Below are positions 4,800-6,743 of a stretch of 6,743 bases of DNA, piece after piece. The notes under the pieces were generated by a model. The model did not search any database. It was not told the DNA's origin and worked only from the letters and a program-made list of their open reading frames with translations. The translations under genes and the position numbers were made by a program. Source of the DNA: Oscillospiraceae bacterium (GTDB lineage Bacteria > Bacillota > Clostridia > Oscillospirales > Acutalibacteraceae); NCBI GenBank assembly GCA_902796535.1, contig CADBPL010000250.1, positions 1 through 6,743 of the forward strand. The letters run 5' to 3'. Within the stretch, counting starts at the first letter, position 1. Each line of letters opens with the position of its first letter.

Positions 4800-6485
4800 T
4801 CAGGCGACCGTGAAGGTGGCGCTGCTCGGGACCCGCATCAGCTCATAGGTCGCGGTGTAGGTGCCGGGCAGCAGCACAACGCTCGTGGCGCCGGCCGCGT
4901 CCGCTTCAAATTCAAAGGTTCTGCCCTGCCAGTCGGTCAGCACAACGGTGCTGTTCGCATCCGCGGCAAAGGGGAGCGTTGTGCTCACGCCGCCGACCGT
5001 TTTCAGCGCGGCTTCAACCGCCAGCGCGGCGTTGACCATGGGGTATTCTTTATAGTTCACGCCCTTGTCGCTAAAGTGGGGGTTTGAGGTGATTTCAACC
5101 GTGTCCTTCGTGCCGGTGCAGACGATGCGCTTCACCTCGCCCGCGCGCAGCGCCGGGTTCACCGACCAGACCATGGCGGCAACAGCCGTTACGTGGGGCG
5201 CAGCCATGGAGGTGCCGGACATATAGTCGAAGCCGTTCTCATCAACGCAGCTGAAAATGCTCGCGCCGGGGGCGCAAATGCTCACCTGATCGCCCACGTT
5301 GGAGGAAGCCGCCTGAACGTATACGTTAGACTGCAGCCGGGCGCTGCCCACCACAATGATGCGGTCCAGCAGGTTCTGCACGCTGACGCCCGGGAAGGGC
5401 GAAATGGCGTTTCGCCCGGTGATGGAGCAGAACATGGTGTTGTTCACAGCGTCAACGGCATAGCCTTCCTCGTTGCCGTTGCCGGCGGACTGCACGCAGA
5501 TAAAATCATAGCCGCTGAACAGCAGCGCGCTCATGTAGCAGGAATAGAGCCTGGCGCTGAGGTTGACGGTAATATCCGGGTATTGATACTCGTCTTCCTT
5601 GAGCGCGCCGGAGCCGCCGACCGAAAAGTTGATGACCTTTGCCCCGGCCTTGACCGCCTGGCCAAAGCCGAAAAAGATGGAAACGTCGTTGATCCACGAG
5701 GATTCCTCCGCAATGCTCCAGTCCACGCAGGTCAGCGCGCAATGCTGGCAAAGGCCGCACACGCCCAGACCGTTGTTGCCCTTGGCGGCAATGATGCCGC
5801 AAACGTGGTTGCCGTGTCTGTCCGGCTCGTTGAAGCCCTCCAGAAACGCGGACGGGAAGCGGATGAGCCCCTCCAGCTCGGGGTGATCGGTTTGGAACCC
5901 GGCGTCGACCACGCCGATGTTGATGTTTTGGTAATAGGCGTCATAGCCCCAGGCGCGGCGCGCGTTAACGGCTTCCATGTTCCAGTTGTTGCCCGAAGGA
6001 CGATGCTCGGTCCAGAGCGACTGCAGAATGGCGGGATCGTCGGAAAACGGGTCGTTGGGGGTTTGCTGCGGCTGCACATGATGGGCGGGGCAGACGGAGG
6101 CAAACGCAACGCCGGGCAGGGCGGTGAGCGCCTCGGCCTTTTCGGTGAGCTGTTCATAGCTGCAGTTCTGCGTGCGCAGCACATAAAGCCGCGCCGCCCG
6201 CAGGCTGCCGACGGCAACGCCGCCCGATTGACCGACCGCTTTGATCCGGTCGAACAGATCGGCTTTTGCGTCAAAGAACACCAGCAGCGTGTTTTTGAGG
6301 TAGCCGGTGGCATCGTCAAACTGCGAAACGTCCCGGTCGGTCAGGTCCTTCAAAAACTCGCTGTGGTCGCACAGGGATAAGCCCAGCTGAAGGTCAACGG
6401 CGCGCAGCGCCTCGGCCGCAAGGCCGGAACCAAAGCTGCTGAAAGCGGTCACGATCGCCAAAAGAATTGAAATAAGTTTTGTCAT
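4800..6485 (-). CDS. Secreted subtilisin-like serine peptidase (S8 family)
   Basis: This 561-residue endopeptidase has an intact subtilase triad: D194 (GVVDAGFQTDHPEL), H224 (HGNHVCGIIAA) and S426 (GTSMAAPHV), with oxyanion Asn N336 (SAGNGN). The N terminus (K3, hydrophobic core 4-15, GLAA at 21-24) is a likely Sec signal peptide, with possible cleavage near A24. Residues about 65-140 look like an I9-type propeptide that folds and then inhibits the enzyme. The catalytic domain spans about 165-490, and a short beta-rich tail (about 500-561) ends the protein. No sortase motif, lipobox or C-terminal membrane helix is seen, so release into the medium or loose wall attachment is expected. Unusually for an extracellular subtilase, it has 14 cysteines, including C229 beside the catalytic His and C243, C246, C249 and C253 on the following strand. 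AGGAGG lies five bases before the ATG. It is first in the operon, directly after the promoter. The substrate is unknown. Confidence 0.93.
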   Translation of the reverse strand: MTKLISILLAIVTAFSSFGSGLAAEALRAVDLQLGLSLCDHSEFLKDLTDRDVSQFDDATGYLKNTLLVFFDAKADLFDRIKAVGQSGGVAVGSLRAARLYVLRTQNCSYEQLTEKAEALTALPGVAFASVCPAHHVQPQQTPNDPFSDDPAILQSLWTEHRPSGNNWNMEAVNARRAWGYDAYYQNINIGVVDAGFQTDHPELEGLIRFPSAFLEGFNEPDRHGNHVCGIIAAKGNNGLGVCGLCQHCALTCVDWSIAEESSWINDVSIFFGFGQAVKAGAKVINFSVGGSGALKEDEYQYPDITVNLSARLYSCYMSALLFSGYDFICVQSAGNGNEEGYAVDAVNNTMFCSITGRNAISPFPGVSVQNLLDRIIVVGSARLQSNVYVQAASSNVGDQVSICAPGASIFSCVDENGFDYMSGTSMAAPHVTAVAAMVWSVNPALRAGEVKRIVCTGTKDTVEITSNPHFSDKGVNYKEYPMVNAALAVEAALKTVGGVSTTLPFAADANSTVVLTDWQGRTFEFEADAAGATSVVLLPGTYTATYELMRVPSSATFTVA

Positions 6486-6490
6486 AGCGG

Positions 6491-6496
6491 CCTCCT
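6491..6496 (-). promoter_or_regulatory. Strong ribosome binding site of the S8 peptidase
   Basis: A full AGGAGG on the minus strand lies five bases before the ATG at 6485. It is the strongest ribosome site of the four genes, matching its place at the head of the transcript, and it fixes the start of the signal peptide. Confidence 0.85.
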
Positions 6497-6534
6497 GTAA
6501 CAGAAAAACAAAATCCCATTCTGATCATTAAGTT

Positions 6535-6563
6535 ATTATAATACTTTTATACGCTTTTGTCAC
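6535..6563 (-). promoter_or_regulatory. Vegetative (sigma-A type) promoter of the operon
   Basis: On the minus strand, GTGACA (6563-6558, five of six bases matching TTGACA) is separated by exactly 17 bases from a perfect TATAAT (6540-6535). The region is AT-rich in contrast to the GC-rich genes. Transcription should begin near 6528, giving a leader of about 43 bases before the S8 start. That leader is too short for a T-box or riboswitch. No operator is obvious, although the -10 lies within a near-palindrome (AGTATTATAATAACT). Confidence 0.8.
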
Positions 6564-6684
6564 TATCAAAACACGAAAAAATTTAAACACGCGCCCTGCT
6601 TGCGCCCGATCCCGCCATCCCGCGCGATCCGCGCACCTGAACGAGGCTTAAACGGCTCCCGCCGTATCTTTCCGGAATGATAAT

Positions 6685-6721
6685 AAAAGCTCCCTCCTGC
6701 GCAAAGCAAGCGCAGAAGGGA
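6685..6721 (-). terminator. Rho-independent terminator of an upstream minus-strand gene
   Basis: Read on the minus strand, TCCCTTCTGCGC (6721-6710) and GCGCAGGAGGGA (6702-6691) form a 12-bp stem with a single G-U pair around a seven-base loop. GC and a T-rich run (TTTTATTAT) follow. The same pair has a C-A mismatch if read on the plus strand, so the stem favours the minus strand. It insulates the operon from a gene whose body lies beyond the right edge. Confidence 0.8.
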
Positions 6722-6743
6722 ACGGAAAGGGATCGTTCACACG

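Noticed and set aside
5193..6380. 395-codon plus-strand frame antisense to the S8 peptidase
   Set aside because: It has the same codon-register artefact as over alaS. The minus strand carries an intact S8 triad, a signal peptide and a strong ribosome site, whereas the plus frame shows no recognisable domain.
6486..6534. T-box or riboswitch in the operon leader
   Set aside because: The predicted leader is only about 43 bases and contains no specifier stem or T-box sequence.
6597..6743. Minus-strand frame open from the right edge (C-terminal end of an upstream gene?)
   Set aside because: It reads straight through the clear terminator stem at 6691-6721, so the upstream gene most likely ends before the window. 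I do not call a partial gene.

Overview
This window carries one minus-strand gene block with a long non-coding 3' flank at the left and the promoter region of the block at the right. The coding DNA is GC-rich and strongly biased against TTA, CTA and TCA codons. The ribosome sites are Firmicutes-like (AGGAGG or AAAGGA), the alanyl-tRNA synthetase looks clostridial, and the intergenic DNA is full of palindromes and short tandem repeats. Together these suggest a GC-rich gut-type Clostridia, perhaps Oscillospiraceae/Ruminococcaceae. That assignment is inference from sequence style, not from a search.

Layout, in the direction of transcription (right to left). At 6685-6721 there is a Rho-independent terminator that closes an unseen minus-strand gene beyond the right edge. 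At 6535-6563 there is a near-consensus vegetative promoter (GTGACA, 17 bp, TATAAT). It drives four genes: a secreted subtilisin-like S8 serine peptidase (6485-4800), a nucleotidyltransferase-fold protein of the NTP_transf_5 type (4757-3537), a small single-domain cupin (3556-3209) and alanyl-tRNA synthetase alaS (3185-555). The gaps are 42 bp, a 20-bp overlap, and 23 bp, so one operon is the simplest reading. A terminator with eight Ts at 364-327 ends it, about 190 bases past the alaS stop.

The 554 bases left of alaS hold no credible protein gene. They contain two 7-bp-period tandem repeat tracts next to the alaS stop, the terminator, overlapping small hairpins, a 161-bp imperfect palindrome at 110-270 that looks like a mobile or scattered intergenic element, and a perfect 13-bp hairpin at 13-41.

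How the genes work together is unclear. alaS is a housekeeping gene, and the cupin may be a small metal-dependent enzyme or sensor. The S8 peptidase and the NTP_transf_5 protein are a more suggestive pair, because the latter family is known from some peptide-modification (lasso peptide) clusters. No precursor peptide, PqqD-like protein or radical SAM enzyme is visible here. I do not see a clear new system. The items most worth a second look are the cysteine-rich strand in the S8 peptidase, the peptidase/nucleotidyltransferase pairing upstream of alaS, and the palindromic and heptamer repeats.
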